In this document: positions 7,461-15,196 of the stretch, piece after piece
Layout of the letters: every line of letters begins with the position of its first letter
Numbering within the stretch: the first letter of the stretch is position 1
DNA from: an uncultured Erythrobacter sp.
GTDB taxonomy: Bacteria > Pseudomonadota > Alphaproteobacteria > Sphingomonadales > Sphingomonadaceae
NCBI GenBank assembly: GCA_913061345.1
Contig: CAJXTZ010000029.1
Location: 1 to 28,480, forward strand
Reading direction: 5' to 3'
DNA: 28,480 bases
Made by a program: the position numbers and the translations under genes
The notes under the pieces: model-generated
Told to the model about the DNA's origin: nothing
What the model saw: the letters and a program-made list of their open reading frames with translations, nothing else
Database searches by the model: none

Positions 7461-8102
7461 ATGGCCGAAGTTCGCAACCTCTTTGCAACGCCGTTTGTGG
7501 TCGACCGCCTGCAAAGTGCGGAAGGTCTGCGAATACTGCGCAGTTCCATTGAAGCGGAAATGGCGCGCGATGCGAAGGGCGTTTCCATCAGCAATGTGGG
7601 TGGCTGGCATTCCAACACCAGAATGCTCGAATGGGGCGGGGAAGCGGCAAAAGCGCTTGTGTTCAAGGCCATGACACTGGCCGACGAGCGCACTCTGGAT
7701 ATCAAGAGTACCGAAGAAAGCCGCTTTGGCTGGATCCCGGAAATGTGGGCCAATGTAAGCCGAAAAGGCAGTTCCAACCAGTACCATACCCATCCAGGCA
7801 GTTACTGGTCTGCCGTTGCCTACATAGATGACGGCTACGACGGTGATGACAATCCCGCGCTTGGCGGGGAACTGCAACTACTCGATCCGCGTGCTCCACT
7901 TACGCAAATGGCAGCGCCGGACCTTCGTCTGCTCGACGACACCGGCAATCCATTGTCTCCCGAAATATCCGTGCGCCCGCAAAGCGGAATGATCGTTCTC
8001 TTCCCCAGCTGGCTGCAACATGCGGTGCGTCCGTTTCATGGCGAGGGGACGCGAATATCCATCGCCATCAACCTGGTTGCAGCGATGAAGCGGCAGGCCT
8101 AG
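7461..8102 (+). CDS. Putative 2OG-Fe(II) oxygenase (TIGR02466-like)
   Basis: A 213-aa protein resembling the TIGR02466 family of putative 2-oxoglutarate/iron dioxygenases, whose substrates are unknown. NQYHTHPGSYWSAVAYID (residues about 107-123, with His109 and His111) followed by FPSWLQHAVRPFHGEGTRISIAINL (His187 and Arg198) matches the jelly-roll metal and 2-oxoglutarate sites. Which of the two N-terminal His residues binds iron cannot be told by eye. Start ATG 7461 lies four bases after the pgk stop; an upstream in-frame extension runs through pgk and is not believable. Its position suggests co-transcription with pgk. It ends tail-to-tail with the flavodoxin-like gene, 16 bases apart. Confidence 0.78.
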   Translation: MAEVRNLFATPFVVDRLQSAEGLRILRSSIEAEMARDAKGVSISNVGGWHSNTRMLEWGGEAAKALVFKAMTLADERTLDIKSTEESRFGWIPEMWANVSRKGSSNQYHTHPGSYWSAVAYIDDGYDGDDNPALGGELQLLDPRAPLTQMAAPDLRLLDDTGNPLSPEISVRPQSGMIVLFPSWLQHAVRPFHGEGTRISIAINLVAAMKRQA

Positions 8103-8118
8103 GCGCTGCCCGGCCTAA

Positions 8119-8877
8119 TTACCGATGTTCCGGGTTCGGCCAGCCTGGCTTGTTGCCGTCACTCCACTCGGTTTTGACGTTGCCCACCGCCGGATAGCCG
8201 CCGTTGTCTTTCAACATCCGTGCGGCATGCAGCAGGTTGAAGGCCATGAAGGTGGTGTTGCGCTGGGTAAATTCGTTGTCGAAACCAACTCGGCTGCCGT
8301 CGTCTTTTTCATCGCCATATGAGGGCCCGGGTCCAGCCTCGCCGATCCAGCCACAATCGGCCTGTGGAGGTATGGTCATCCCGACATGGCTCATGGCGTA
8401 GAGAACCGCTGACGACACCTGCTTTATGCCGTCCTCGTTTCCGGTTACCACACAGCCGCCCACTTTACCGTAAAAAGCGTATTGACCCTTGTCGTTGGTT
8501 TGCCCTGAGTGAGCGTAGAGCTTCTCTATCAGGCTACTCGCGACGGACGATTTCTCACCCAACCAGATCGGTGTACCAAGTATGATGATATCGGCATCGA
8601 ACACGTCGGGAGACAGCTTGGGCCAGTCGTCGCGCTCCCATCCGTGCTCGGTCATGTCGGGATAGACGCCCGGAGGCAGATGATATTCGGTCAGGCGATG
8701 CCGAGTGACGCCAACCCCTTGACTGGAAAAGATTTCCGCGACGACATCCAGTAAGGTATCGGTATGTGATTCCTGCGACGGATGCTTCAGGGTCGCATTG
8801 AAGATCACTGCCTTGAGATCGGAGAAGTCGATCTCGCAGCCAGTGGTTATGCTTTTTTGCGTCGCGCTCAGTGCCAT
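8119..8877 (-). CDS. Flavodoxin/NADPH-dependent FMN reductase-fold protein
   Basis: A 252-aa protein with a flavodoxin-like fold. KAVIFNATLKHPSQESHTDTLL (about residues 22-43) is the first strand and phosphate loop that would hold the FMN phosphate. ADIIILGTPIWLGEKSSVASSLIEKL is the typical second flavin loop of WrbA/NAD(P)H-dependent oxidoreductases. GKVGGCVVTGNEDGIKQVSSAVLYAM continues the fold. Probably a soluble quinone or flavin reductase; the substrate is unknown. ATG 8877 with GGAG eight bases upstream is preferred over a TTG two codons earlier. It is reverse to, and interrupts, the run of central-carbon genes between the oxygenase gene and fba. Confidence 0.8.
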   Translation of the reverse strand: MALSATQKSITTGCEIDFSDLKAVIFNATLKHPSQESHTDTLLDVVAEIFSSQGVGVTRHRLTEYHLPPGVYPDMTEHGWERDDWPKLSPDVFDADIIILGTPIWLGEKSSVASSLIEKLYAHSGQTNDKGQYAFYGKVGGCVVTGNEDGIKQVSSAVLYAMSHVGMTIPPQADCGWIGEAGPGPSYGDEKDDGSRVGFDNEFTQRNTTFMAFNLLHAARMLKDNGGYPAVGNVKTEWSDGNKPGWPNPEHR

Positions 8878-9007
8878 GTTCAAAACTCCATTGTCTTCCT
8901 TGGCAAAGAATAAGGCGGGCAGGCGTTCCGGTTATTGCTGTGTTGCACTCGCGTTGCCTCCGGCATAGGAGCCGTGGCAAACCAATCCGGGACTGAGGAG
9001 CTTCCGC

Positions 9008-9895
9008 ATGAACACCGAGGAAATGACTGCAAAAATCGCCCAGGGCAACGGCTTTATCGCCGCGCTCGACCAGTCGGGCGGTTCCACACCCAAGGCTTTG
9101 CGCGGATATGGCGTAGACGACAGCGAATGGTCTGGCGACGACGAGATGTTTGCCAAGATCCACGAAATGCGCAGCCGAGTGATCACCTCACCCAGCTTCG
9201 CAAACGGCAAGGTTATCGGCGCGATCCTGTTCGAGAAGACGATGGACGGCAAGGTCGAAGGAAACCCTACTGCGCAGGCGTTGAAGGAGCGCGGCGTGGT
9301 GCCGTTCATCAAGATCGACCAGGGCCTGGCCGATGAAGAGAACGGCGTGCAGCTGATGAAGCCGCTGACGAAACTGGATGCGCTTCTGGAGAAATCGGTG
9401 GGGCAGGGCATGTTCGGCACGAAGGAACGCTCCGTCATCAAATCGGCCAATGCGCAGGGCATCGCAGCAATCGTTGCCCAGCAGTTTGAAGTGGGCAACC
9501 GCGTGATCGATGCAGGCCTGATGCCGATCCTCGAGCCGGAATACGATATCACTGCCGACGACCGTGTCGAGGGCGAGGACATTCTGAAGGCAGAAATCCT
9601 CAAGAATCTCGATGCATTGGCCGATGACCGTCAGGTTATGCTGAAGCTCTCGATCCCCGTGAAGGCCAACCTATACAAGGAACTGGTGGACCATCCCAAG
9701 GTGCTGGCCGTAGTCGCTCTATCGGGCGGTTATTCGACCGAGGAAGCCTGTGCGGAACTGGAGAAGAACGACGGTATGATCGCCAGCTTCAGCCGCGCGA
9801 TGTTGCAGGATTTGCGTGCGCAGCAGAGCGACGAGGAATTCGACGCGACGCTGGGCAAGGCGATCGATTCGATCTGCGCTGCTTCTGTCGCCTGA
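9008..9895 (+). CDS. fba: Class I fructose-bisphosphate aldolase
   Basis: Schiff-base aldolase that interconverts fructose-1,6-bisphosphate with glyceraldehyde-3-phosphate and dihydroxyacetone phosphate. The 295-aa length matches the short bacterial class I group (as in Staphylococcus aureus) rather than the class II metal enzymes. NGFIAALDQSGGSTPKAL (about residues 14-31) and GAILFEKTMDGKVEGNPTA are family signatures. FIKIDQGL and QFEVGNRVIDAGLMPILEPE line the barrel. VMLKLSIP contains Lys213, the expected Schiff-base lysine. GAGGAG lies about ten bases before the ATG. It follows pgk after the oxygenase and flavodoxin-like genes, so it probably has its own promoter in 8884-9007, though I cannot place one. 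Confidence 0.95.
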   Translation: MNTEEMTAKIAQGNGFIAALDQSGGSTPKALRGYGVDDSEWSGDDEMFAKIHEMRSRVITSPSFANGKVIGAILFEKTMDGKVEGNPTAQALKERGVVPFIKIDQGLADEENGVQLMKPLTKLDALLEKSVGQGMFGTKERSVIKSANAQGIAAIVAQQFEVGNRVIDAGLMPILEPEYDITADDRVEGEDILKAEILKNLDALADDRQVMLKLSIPVKANLYKELVDHPKVLAVVALSGGYSTEEACAELEKNDGMIASFSRAMLQDLRAQQSDEEFDATLGKAIDSICAASVA

Positions 9896-9901
9896 ATACC
9901 G

Positions 9902-10324
9902 CTATCGCTGGGCGTCGAGAAGGATAGGCGTCCAGCTGAAGCGGAAGCGATAGGCCTCCGGCGCGATTTTGCCCGTAGAGATGGTCCTGTCGGGCCAAAT
10001 CCGCGTCAGTTTGAGATTGCCCGACAAAACGGGCGCGACCCGTTTATCGGTCAGCGTGATTTCACGTTCACGACCGTCGCGTTCCACAAGCGCGCGAATG
10101 CGGATTTGTCCCGGCCAGATGCACTCTGCGTCTGCCGGACAGCGGCTGTCCTCGAGTATTTCGAGTGGTGTGATAGATGCGCCATTTGTTTCGAATGGTT
10201 CCCCCAGAGTGACACATTCTGTATCGCCGCAGCCGGGTGTAGCTTCATCCGGCGTGACGCAGGCGGAGCAAAGGAAGGCCAGGCTGGCCGCGAGGATAGA
10301 GCGGATAAACATTTGAGCTTGCAT
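9902..10324 (-). CDS. Putative lipoprotein of unknown function
   Basis: A 140-aa protein with a signal sequence (FIRSILAASLAFLCSACV). The cleavage site reads LCSAC: Ser-Ala precede Cys as in a lipobox, but the -3 position is Cys instead of Leu/Val/Ile, so lipidation is likely rather than certain. The mature part has Cys pairs (GCGDTEC) and the segment DSRCPADAECIWPGQIRIRALV, a conserved motif I have seen in several small alphaproteobacterial lipoproteins, followed by beta-strand-rich sequence. An internal ATG at 10312 is an alternative start that shortens the n-region; neither start has a Shine-Dalgarno sequence. Its start codon is only 20 bases from that of divergent thiE. Confidence 0.7.
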   Translation of the reverse strand: MQAQMFIRSILAASLAFLCSACVTPDEATPGCGDTECVTLGEPFETNGASITPLEILEDSRCPADAECIWPGQIRIRALVERDGREREITLTDKRVAPVLSGNLKLTRIWPDRTISTGKIAPEAYRFRFSWTPILLDAQR

Positions 10325-10344
10325 AACCGATTGCTATTGGCCCC

Positions 10345-10974
10345 ATGATGAACGCAGCAGATTGCCAGCTTTACCTGATCTCCCCCCTCGATACCGGTGG
10401 GTCTTTCCGCGATCGGCTGGACCGCGCGCTCGCGGCGGGGGATGGCCTTGCCACCGCGTTCCAGTTCCGGGTCAAAGACATGGACCAGCACGAGGCGGCA
10501 CGGCTGGCCGCACCCTTGCAAGAGATTTGCGCAGCACGGGATGTGGGTTTCATCGTCAATGACAGCGTACCACTTGCCAAGCGGCTGAAGGCCGACGGGG
10601 TCCACCTTGGCCAGTCGGATGGTCTCGTGGCCGATGCGCGCGAGGAACTGGGCCGCGAGATCCAGATCGGCATCACCTGCCACGCCAGTCGCCATTTCGC
10701 GATGGAAGCAGGGGAATCAGGTGCCGATTACGTCGCCTTCGGTTCTTTCTATCCCAGCTCGACGAAAGATAGCGAACACCGACCGGAGCCTGAGATACTC
10801 GAATGGTGGAGCGCGCTGTTCGAAATCCCTTGTGTCGCTATTGGCGGTATTACCCCCGGCAACTGTAAGCCATTGGTTGAGGCCGGGGCCGATTTCCTCG
10901 CCGTGTCTCACGCGGTCTGGGGCGGTGATGAAGCAGAGGTTGTCGCAGAATTCGCCAGGATCATTCGGAATTAG
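10345..10974 (+). CDS. thiE: Thiamine-phosphate synthase
   Basis: Joins the thiazole and pyrimidine phosphates to form thiamine monophosphate, whose diphosphate is the cofactor of transketolase and the 2-oxoacid dehydrogenase encoded nearby. In order: FQFRVKDMD (pyrophosphate contact, usually LREK), GFIVNDSVPLAKRLKADGVHLGQSD, GITCHASRHFAMEAGESGADYVAFGSFYPSSTKD, and CVAIGGITPGNCKPLVEAGADFLAVSHAVW. All are typical ThiE. Length 209 aa is normal. ATG 10345 and ATG 10348 are both possible, and no Shine-Dalgarno is visible. With 20 bases to the divergent lipoprotein start, a very short leader or leaderless message is plausible. I see no THI-box riboswitch upstream. Confidence 0.92.
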   Translation: MMNAADCQLYLISPLDTGGSFRDRLDRALAAGDGLATAFQFRVKDMDQHEAARLAAPLQEICAARDVGFIVNDSVPLAKRLKADGVHLGQSDGLVADAREELGREIQIGITCHASRHFAMEAGESGADYVAFGSFYPSSTKDSEHRPEPEILEWWSALFEIPCVAIGGITPGNCKPLVEAGADFLAVSHAVWGGDEAEVVAEFARIIRN

Positions 10975-11057
10975 AGACCGGTCGCGGAAATAAAGCGGCG
11001 TTCGCGGGTTCAGGGCGGTAAGGGCAACAGGCCCGCTATCTTGAACAAGGTTTCGAT

Positions 11058-12380
11058 ATGTCTGCAAAATATCTCGCTATCCTCGCTGCGCTGCCATTGA
11101 TAGCTTGCGATGTTCGCGAAACCGACGCGCCCGAAAGCGAAGCGACCCAGACTGCCCAGCGCGACTGGAATGCGGAACTTGGGTATGAACCCATGGCCGA
11201 GGACAATTTTGCTGATTCCATGGCTTCCAGCGATGAGCAGTACACCACGACTTCGCGCGAAGGCGCTGCCATGGATGAAGCGTCCGAGGGCGCAATGGAC
11301 GGCACTTCGACCAGGGGCACGCAAATCGCAGATGTGCAGGAACGGCCGATTATGCAGGCGCAGGTAGTGCTGGATCGTCAGGGTTTCGGACCCGGCGTGA
11401 TCGACGGTCGGATGGGGTCTTCGACCCGCAATGCTCTGGAAGGCTTTCAGGAAGCGAATGGTCTGGAAGTGACCGGAGAATTGAATGAGGAAACCGAGCA
11501 AGCCCTGTCCGAGTGGTCGCGTATCCCGGCAACGCGGGTGGTCACCATTCCGGCAAACTGGCGTAACCTTGAGTTCAACGCAGTTCCGGATGATCCGGCC
11601 GAGCAGGCCGAGATGGAACGTCTGGGATATGAAAGTCTCAACGAGAAGGTCGCAGAACGCTTTCACACCACAGTAGCTGTCCTTCGCGAACTGAATCCCG
11701 ATGGCCGGCCGGCCGGGGCGTCTGGACCTGCGTCTAGTAACTCTGCAGCACCGCGATCATCCGCATCACCGTCGGCCACACCAACACCCACACCGCCAGC
11801 CAGCGCCTCTACCACCCCAGGGGATACATCTTCGAAAAGCTTGTTTGCTGCCGGACAGCAACTTCGTGTGCCGAACATCGGCGCGGACCGGATCGAGCCC
11901 GGCGCGATACAGGATAAGGGCTGGCAGCAAACGCTCGCTTCACTGGGCGTAGGCACCGATCAACCCGATGTAGCCCGCATTGTGGTCGATGAATCGGAAG
12001 GCTGGCTGAAGGGGTACGATGCCGAAGACAGGCTCGTCGCCATGTTCACCGTCACCACCGGTTCGCGCAACGATCCCCTGCCGGTTGGCGAGTGGGGCGT
12101 TACGGGGGTAGGGCGCAACCCTCCGTTTTCCTACCAGCCGACGCTGTTCTGGGATGTGCCCGACGATGAGGAGGAGCAGCAGTTACCCCCGGGGCCGAAT
12201 GGACCGGTTGGCGTAGTCTGGATCGATTTGACGAAAGAGCACTATGGAATTCACGGCACAAACGCCCCCGAAACCATAGGCAGGGTGCAAAGCCATGGCT
12301 GCGTCCGCCTTACGAATTGGGACGCGGCGCGACTGGCAGGTATGGTCAGCACGGATACAGTCGTTATATTCCAGACCTGA
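11058..12380 (+). CDS. L,D-transpeptidase lipoprotein with peptidoglycan-binding domain
   Basis: A 440-aa envelope protein that would cross-link or modify peptidoglycan, or attach proteins to it. It has a lipoprotein signal with lipobox ALPLIAC (Cys17). An acidic linker rich in Glu/Thr/Ser follows. Residues about 95-155 are a PG_binding_1-like domain (VLDRQGFGPGVIDGRMGSST). Next is a LysM-like stretch (YESLNEKVAERFHTTVAVLR), then a Ser/Pro/Ala/Thr-rich spacer. The C-terminal YkuD domain has HYGIHGTNAPETIG and SHGCVRLTNWDA with catalytic Cys415. AAGG lies before ATG 11058. The TGATG overlap couples it to the downstream M23 peptidase gene. Confidence 0.9.
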   Translation: MSAKYLAILAALPLIACDVRETDAPESEATQTAQRDWNAELGYEPMAEDNFADSMASSDEQYTTTSREGAAMDEASEGAMDGTSTRGTQIADVQERPIMQAQVVLDRQGFGPGVIDGRMGSSTRNALEGFQEANGLEVTGELNEETEQALSEWSRIPATRVVTIPANWRNLEFNAVPDDPAEQAEMERLGYESLNEKVAERFHTTVAVLRELNPDGRPAGASGPASSNSAAPRSSASPSATPTPTPPASASTTPGDTSSKSLFAAGQQLRVPNIGADRIEPGAIQDKGWQQTLASLGVGTDQPDVARIVVDESEGWLKGYDAEDRLVAMFTVTTGSRNDPLPVGEWGVTGVGRNPPFSYQPTLFWDVPDDEEEQQLPPGPNGPVGVVWIDLTKEHYGIHGTNAPETIGRVQSHGCVRLTNWDAARLAGMVSTDTVVIFQT

Positions 12381-13069
12381 TGGCATCTTCTTTTGCAGAA
12401 AAAGCGCGGGTCGCCGCTGTTACCGCCACACTCGTTTCAGCGGGGTGGATCGTTGCCGGCGCTTTTGTGCTGGATCGCGCCGAGACGGCACAGATCGAAC
12501 AGGAAATTGCCACGAAGCAGAAATCCTCACCCGACACCGCGTCCGGTACGGACGGCGACGTTGAAAAGGCCGATGAGGACGAGAATCAGCAAAACAATGA
12601 AACCGTCTCGATGCCGCCGAAAAATGAGACCTCGACGCTCATCATCCCTGTACTGAATATCGCGGCCACCGATCTTACGGACAACTTCGCGGACGAGCGT
12701 AGCGGCGGTTCCCGTTTGCATCAGGGGCTCGATGTCATGGCGCCCGAAGGCTCGTCGGTCGTGGCAGCAGCGCCTGGGACGATCGAGCGGTTGTTCCGTT
12801 CCGATGCGGGAGGGAATACCGTCTATGTCCGTTCCGAAGATCGTGAGACTATATATTACTACGCCCACCTGGCCGAATATGCGCCGGGCCTTAATGAAGG
12901 ACAGCAGGTAAGGCGCGGACAGCGGCTGGGCGCGGTAGGCTCCAGCGGGAACGCCGATCCAGAAGCGCCGCACCTGCACTTCGAAGTGATGCGAACCACT
13001 CCGAGTGCCGAATGGTGGGAGCCTGCGAACTCTGTAAATCCCTATCCGCTATTGGTGCAGCAACGATAG
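12380..13069 (+). CDS. M23-family metallopeptidase
   Basis: A 229-aa membrane-anchored LytM/lysostaphin-type peptidoglycan endopeptidase. An N-terminal membrane helix (about residues 10-30) is followed by an acidic low-complexity linker (residues about 40-85). The peptidase domain has LHQGLDVMAP (His114, Asp118), YYAHLA (His163) and APHLHFEV (His198, His200), so the zinc ligands and catalytic His residues are all present; it should be active. ATG 12380 shares one base with the stop of the L,D-transpeptidase gene. In-frame sequence upstream reads through that gene and is not used. The coupling places a cleaving and a cross-linking enzyme under one message. Confidence 0.9.
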   Translation: MASSFAEKARVAAVTATLVSAGWIVAGAFVLDRAETAQIEQEIATKQKSSPDTASGTDGDVEKADEDENQQNNETVSMPPKNETSTLIIPVLNIAATDLTDNFADERSGGSRLHQGLDVMAPEGSSVVAAAPGTIERLFRSDAGGNTVYVRSEDRETIYYYAHLAEYAPGLNEGQQVRRGQRLGAVGSSGNADPEAPHLHFEVMRTTPSAEWWEPANSVNPYPLLVQQR

Positions 13070-13075
13070 AAATGC

Positions 13076-13104
13076 GCTAGCTGCCCCGTCTGACGCAGCG
13101 TAGC
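13076..13104. terminator. Candidate shared hairpin between convergent genes
   Basis: GCTAGCTGC (13076-13084) pairs with GCAGCGTAGC (13095-13104), giving nine base pairs with one bulged base around a ten-base loop. It covers the seven-base gap and the last codons of the minus-strand gene, so it could end transcription from either side. No U-tract is present, which lowers confidence. Confidence 0.35.
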
Positions 13105-13439
13105 CTACTGGGAGTGCCATTTACAATCTTACGCAGGTAACCACGGCTTACGATCTGGTAGGTATCGCCGTTGCGCGGGCCACTGGTCATGGTCAGACGA
13201 TCTCCGCGCCGCAGATACGTGCCGCTACCCTGCGGTGACTCATAGCGAGAGGCGCTTTGGATTGAGAAACTCTCTTCGGGCTGCGCGATGCCAGCTGCGC
13301 TCCCAGCGTCACCGGGCAATTCGCACACGTAATCGCCACGTTCGATGATGCCAGGCTGGCCCTGTGCGAGCGCCGGTGAATGGGCGGGCAATGCGATTGT
13401 TGCAGTTGCCAGCGCGCAGGAGAGGATGATCCGTTTCAT
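13077..13439 (-). CDS. Small secreted protein of unknown function
   Basis: A 120-aa protein with a clear Sec signal (MKRIILSCALATATIALPAHSPALAQG, predicted cleavage after ALA, residue about 25). The mature chain has two Cys (VCELPGD and LRCVRRGS) that could form a disulphide, and a basic C-terminus. GDRLTMTSGPRNGDTYQIVSRGYLRKI suggests a small beta-rich domain. I recognise no named family. It ends seven bases from the M23 gene on the opposite strand and is divergent from efp, with 133 bases between the two starts. Confidence 0.7.
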   Translation of the reverse strand: MKRIILSCALATATIALPAHSPALAQGQPGIIERGDYVCELPGDAGSAAGIAQPEESFSIQSASRYESPQGSGTYLRRGDRLTMTSGPRNGDTYQIVSRGYLRKIVNGTPSRLRCVRRGS

Positions 13440-13572
13440 GGATGCTGCCTATAACATCGCAGGCTTAGCGCGGCATGAATATCTATCGCGCGCGTTGTCC
13501 TCCTGTCTTGCCGCAAGCCTTGCCCTCGGGTAGGGCGCGGCGCAATCCCGAAAACTCTCGAGGCGAGCAGCA

Positions 13573-14136
13573 ATGAAAATCAGCGGCGTGGACATCCGTC
13601 CCGGCAACATCATCGAATATGAAGGCGGTATCTGGAAGGTCGCGAAGATCCAGCATACCCAGCCGGGCAAGGGCGGTGCCTACATGCAGGTCGAGATGAA
13701 GAACCTTATCGATGGCCGCAAGACGAATGTCCGCTTCCGCAGCGCCGATACGGTGGAAAAGGTGCGCCTTGAAACGCAGGACTACCAGTTCCTGTACGAG
13801 GACGGCGACATGCTGGTTTTCATGGATGGCGACACGTTCGAGCAGATCAGCCTGCCCAGCGACCTGCTGGGCGATGCGCGACCGTTCTTGCAGGATGGCA
13901 TGCAGGTGCAACTGGAATTGTGGGAGGAGCGGCCTATCAGTGTGCAGTTGCCGAACCAGATCGAAGCCGAAATTGTCGAGGCCGACGCCGTGATAAAGGG
14001 GCAGACTGCGTCTTCAAGCTACAAGCCTGCGGTACTGGACAACGGCGTTCGCATCATGGTGCCTCCGCACATCGAAAGCGGTACGCGTATCGTCGTGGAC
14101 GTGTACGAGCAGACATATGTCGGGAAGGCTGGCTAG
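13573..14136 (+). CDS. efp: Elongation factor P
   Basis: Translation factor that binds between the P and E sites and rescues ribosomes stalled on polyproline. The 187-aa length and three-domain fold are standard. [20 protein letters not shown] opens the KOW-like domain. [15 protein letters not shown] carries Lys33 at the loop tip, the site of (R)-beta-lysylation by EpmA in species that do so. The C-terminal [29 protein letters not shown] is the family signature. A GAGGCGAG lies about eight bases before ATG 13573. It is followed after six bases by the inositol-monophosphatase-family gene, a common pairing in sphingomonads. The first codons after the stop show no terminator. Confidence 0.97.
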   Translation: MKISGVDIRPGNIIEYEGGIWKVAKIQHTQPGKGGAYMQVEMKNLIDGRKTNVRFRSADTVEKVRLETQDYQFLYEDGDMLVFMDGDTFEQISLPSDLLGDARPFLQDGMQVQLELWEERPISVQLPNQIEAEIVEADAVIKGQTASSSYKPAVLDNGVRIMVPPHIESGTRIVVDVYEQTYVGKAG

Positions 14137-14142
14137 ACTCCG

Positions 14143-14961
14143 ATGGCTGCTATTTCAGGTCTTATCCGCGTTATGGAAAAAGCTGCCCGCAAGGCGGGTG
14201 GTCGGTTGCGCCGCGACTTTGGCGAAGTCGAGCATCTGCAGGTCAGCCACAAGGGCCCGAGCGATTTTGTGTCCAAGGCGGACCAGGTTGCCGAGCGTAT
14301 TCTGTGGGACGAACTGAAGGTAGCGCGCCCGGGATGGGGCTTCGTGTTGGAAGAAGCGGGCGAAATCGAAGGCGATGAAGATCAGCCACGCTGGATTATC
14401 GATCCACTGGATGGCACCAGCAATTTCCTTCACGGCATACCCCACTTTGCCATTTCCATCGCCGTGCAGGAACCGAAGCTGGGCGGCGGGGGCTGGGGCG
14501 ATGTGGTGGCAGGCATGGTGTACCAGCCCATCACCGATGAGACCTTCTGGGCAGAGAAATCACGCGGTGCGTGGCTGCATGACGGTCGGCTGCGCGTCTC
14601 GGGTCGGCGCCAACTATCCGAGGCACTGATCGCGACTGGCACGCCTTACCAGGGGCATGGCGACTTCGCAGAATGGAGCCGCATCTTCGGTGCTGTCGGT
14701 CCCAGTGTCGCCGGTATCCGCCGCTTTGGCGCGGCCTCGCTGGATCTTGCCTGGGTGGCAGCGGGCCGTTTTGACGGTTTCTGGGAAAGCGATCTCTCGC
14801 CTTGGGATACAGCGGCAGGTTGCCTGCTGGTGCGCGAGGCGGGCGGCTTCGTTTCGGACTATCGGGGGCGCTCGCAGCCGATTTGCGACAGCCAGGTGAT
14901 TGCCGGCAATGACCAGATGCATTCTCGCCTGCACAAGCAGATTGCCGCAGCGTTGAAGTAG
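14143..14961 (+). CDS. suhB: Inositol monophosphatase family protein
   Basis: Mg-dependent sugar/inositol phosphatase family; in bacteria SuhB also acts in rRNA transcription. The 272-aa protein has the three metal motifs: Glu-Glu at about residues 70-71 (FVLEEAGEIEG), WIIDPLDGTSNFLHGIPHF (Asp87, Asp90), and WESDLSPWDTAAGCLLVREAGG near residue 220. DFVSKAD at about residues 41-47 is the first conserved loop. It starts six bases after efp and is probably co-transcribed. Substrate cannot be told from sequence. Confidence 0.9.
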   Translation: MAAISGLIRVMEKAARKAGGRLRRDFGEVEHLQVSHKGPSDFVSKADQVAERILWDELKVARPGWGFVLEEAGEIEGDEDQPRWIIDPLDGTSNFLHGIPHFAISIAVQEPKLGGGGWGDVVAGMVYQPITDETFWAEKSRGAWLHDGRLRVSGRRQLSEALIATGTPYQGHGDFAEWSRIFGAVGPSVAGIRRFGAASLDLAWVAAGRFDGFWESDLSPWDTAAGCLLVREAGGFVSDYRGRSQPICDSQVIAGNDQMHSRLHKQIAAALK

Positions 14962-14984
14962 GGCCTCGCCAGTGAGATAAGCAA

Positions 14985-15013
14985 TTGCAGCAGCGCGAAA
15001 GTAACGCTAAGCG
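14985..15013 (+). promoter_or_regulatory. Candidate promoter for tRNA-Leu
   Basis: TTGCAG (14985-14990), a 17-base spacer and TAAGCG (15008-15013) form a plausible -35/-10. Transcription would start near 15020, a few bases before the mature tRNA at 15027. The -10 is weak, so read-through from suhB is an alternative. Confidence 0.4.
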
Positions 15014-15026
15014 CGCTGTCCTGCCT

Positions 15027-15111
15027 GCCTCTGTGGCGGAATTGGTAGACGCGCTCGACTCAAAATCGAGTTTCTTCGGAAGTGCCGGTTCGAGTCCGGC
15101 CAGAGGTACCA
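15027..15111 (+). tRNA. tRNA-Leu (CAA)
   Basis: An 85-base tRNA with long variable arm and encoded CCA (15109-15111). The acceptor arm GCCTCTG (15027-15033) pairs with CAGAGGT, with a terminal G-U. Anticodon stem CTCGA/TCGAG flanks loop CTCAAAA with anticodon CAA (15061-15063). The variable arm is TTTCTTCGGAAGT, and the T-arm is GCCGGTTCGAGTCCGGC. Bases just outside the tRNA (CCTGCC before, GGCAGG after) are complementary and would extend the acceptor stem of the precursor. Confidence 0.97.
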
Positions 15112-15196
15112 GGCAGGGATTATGGCTTCGGCACGCTGAGTTCTCGCGGAATTCTCTTGATATTGCTGCGCCGCTTTGGGATTTGTCTTCGCAACA

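Noticed and set aside
6026..7777. A 583-codon minus-strand open frame opposite gap, pgk and the oxygenase gene
   Set aside because: The same antisense artefact; the sense-strand genes explain the region fully.
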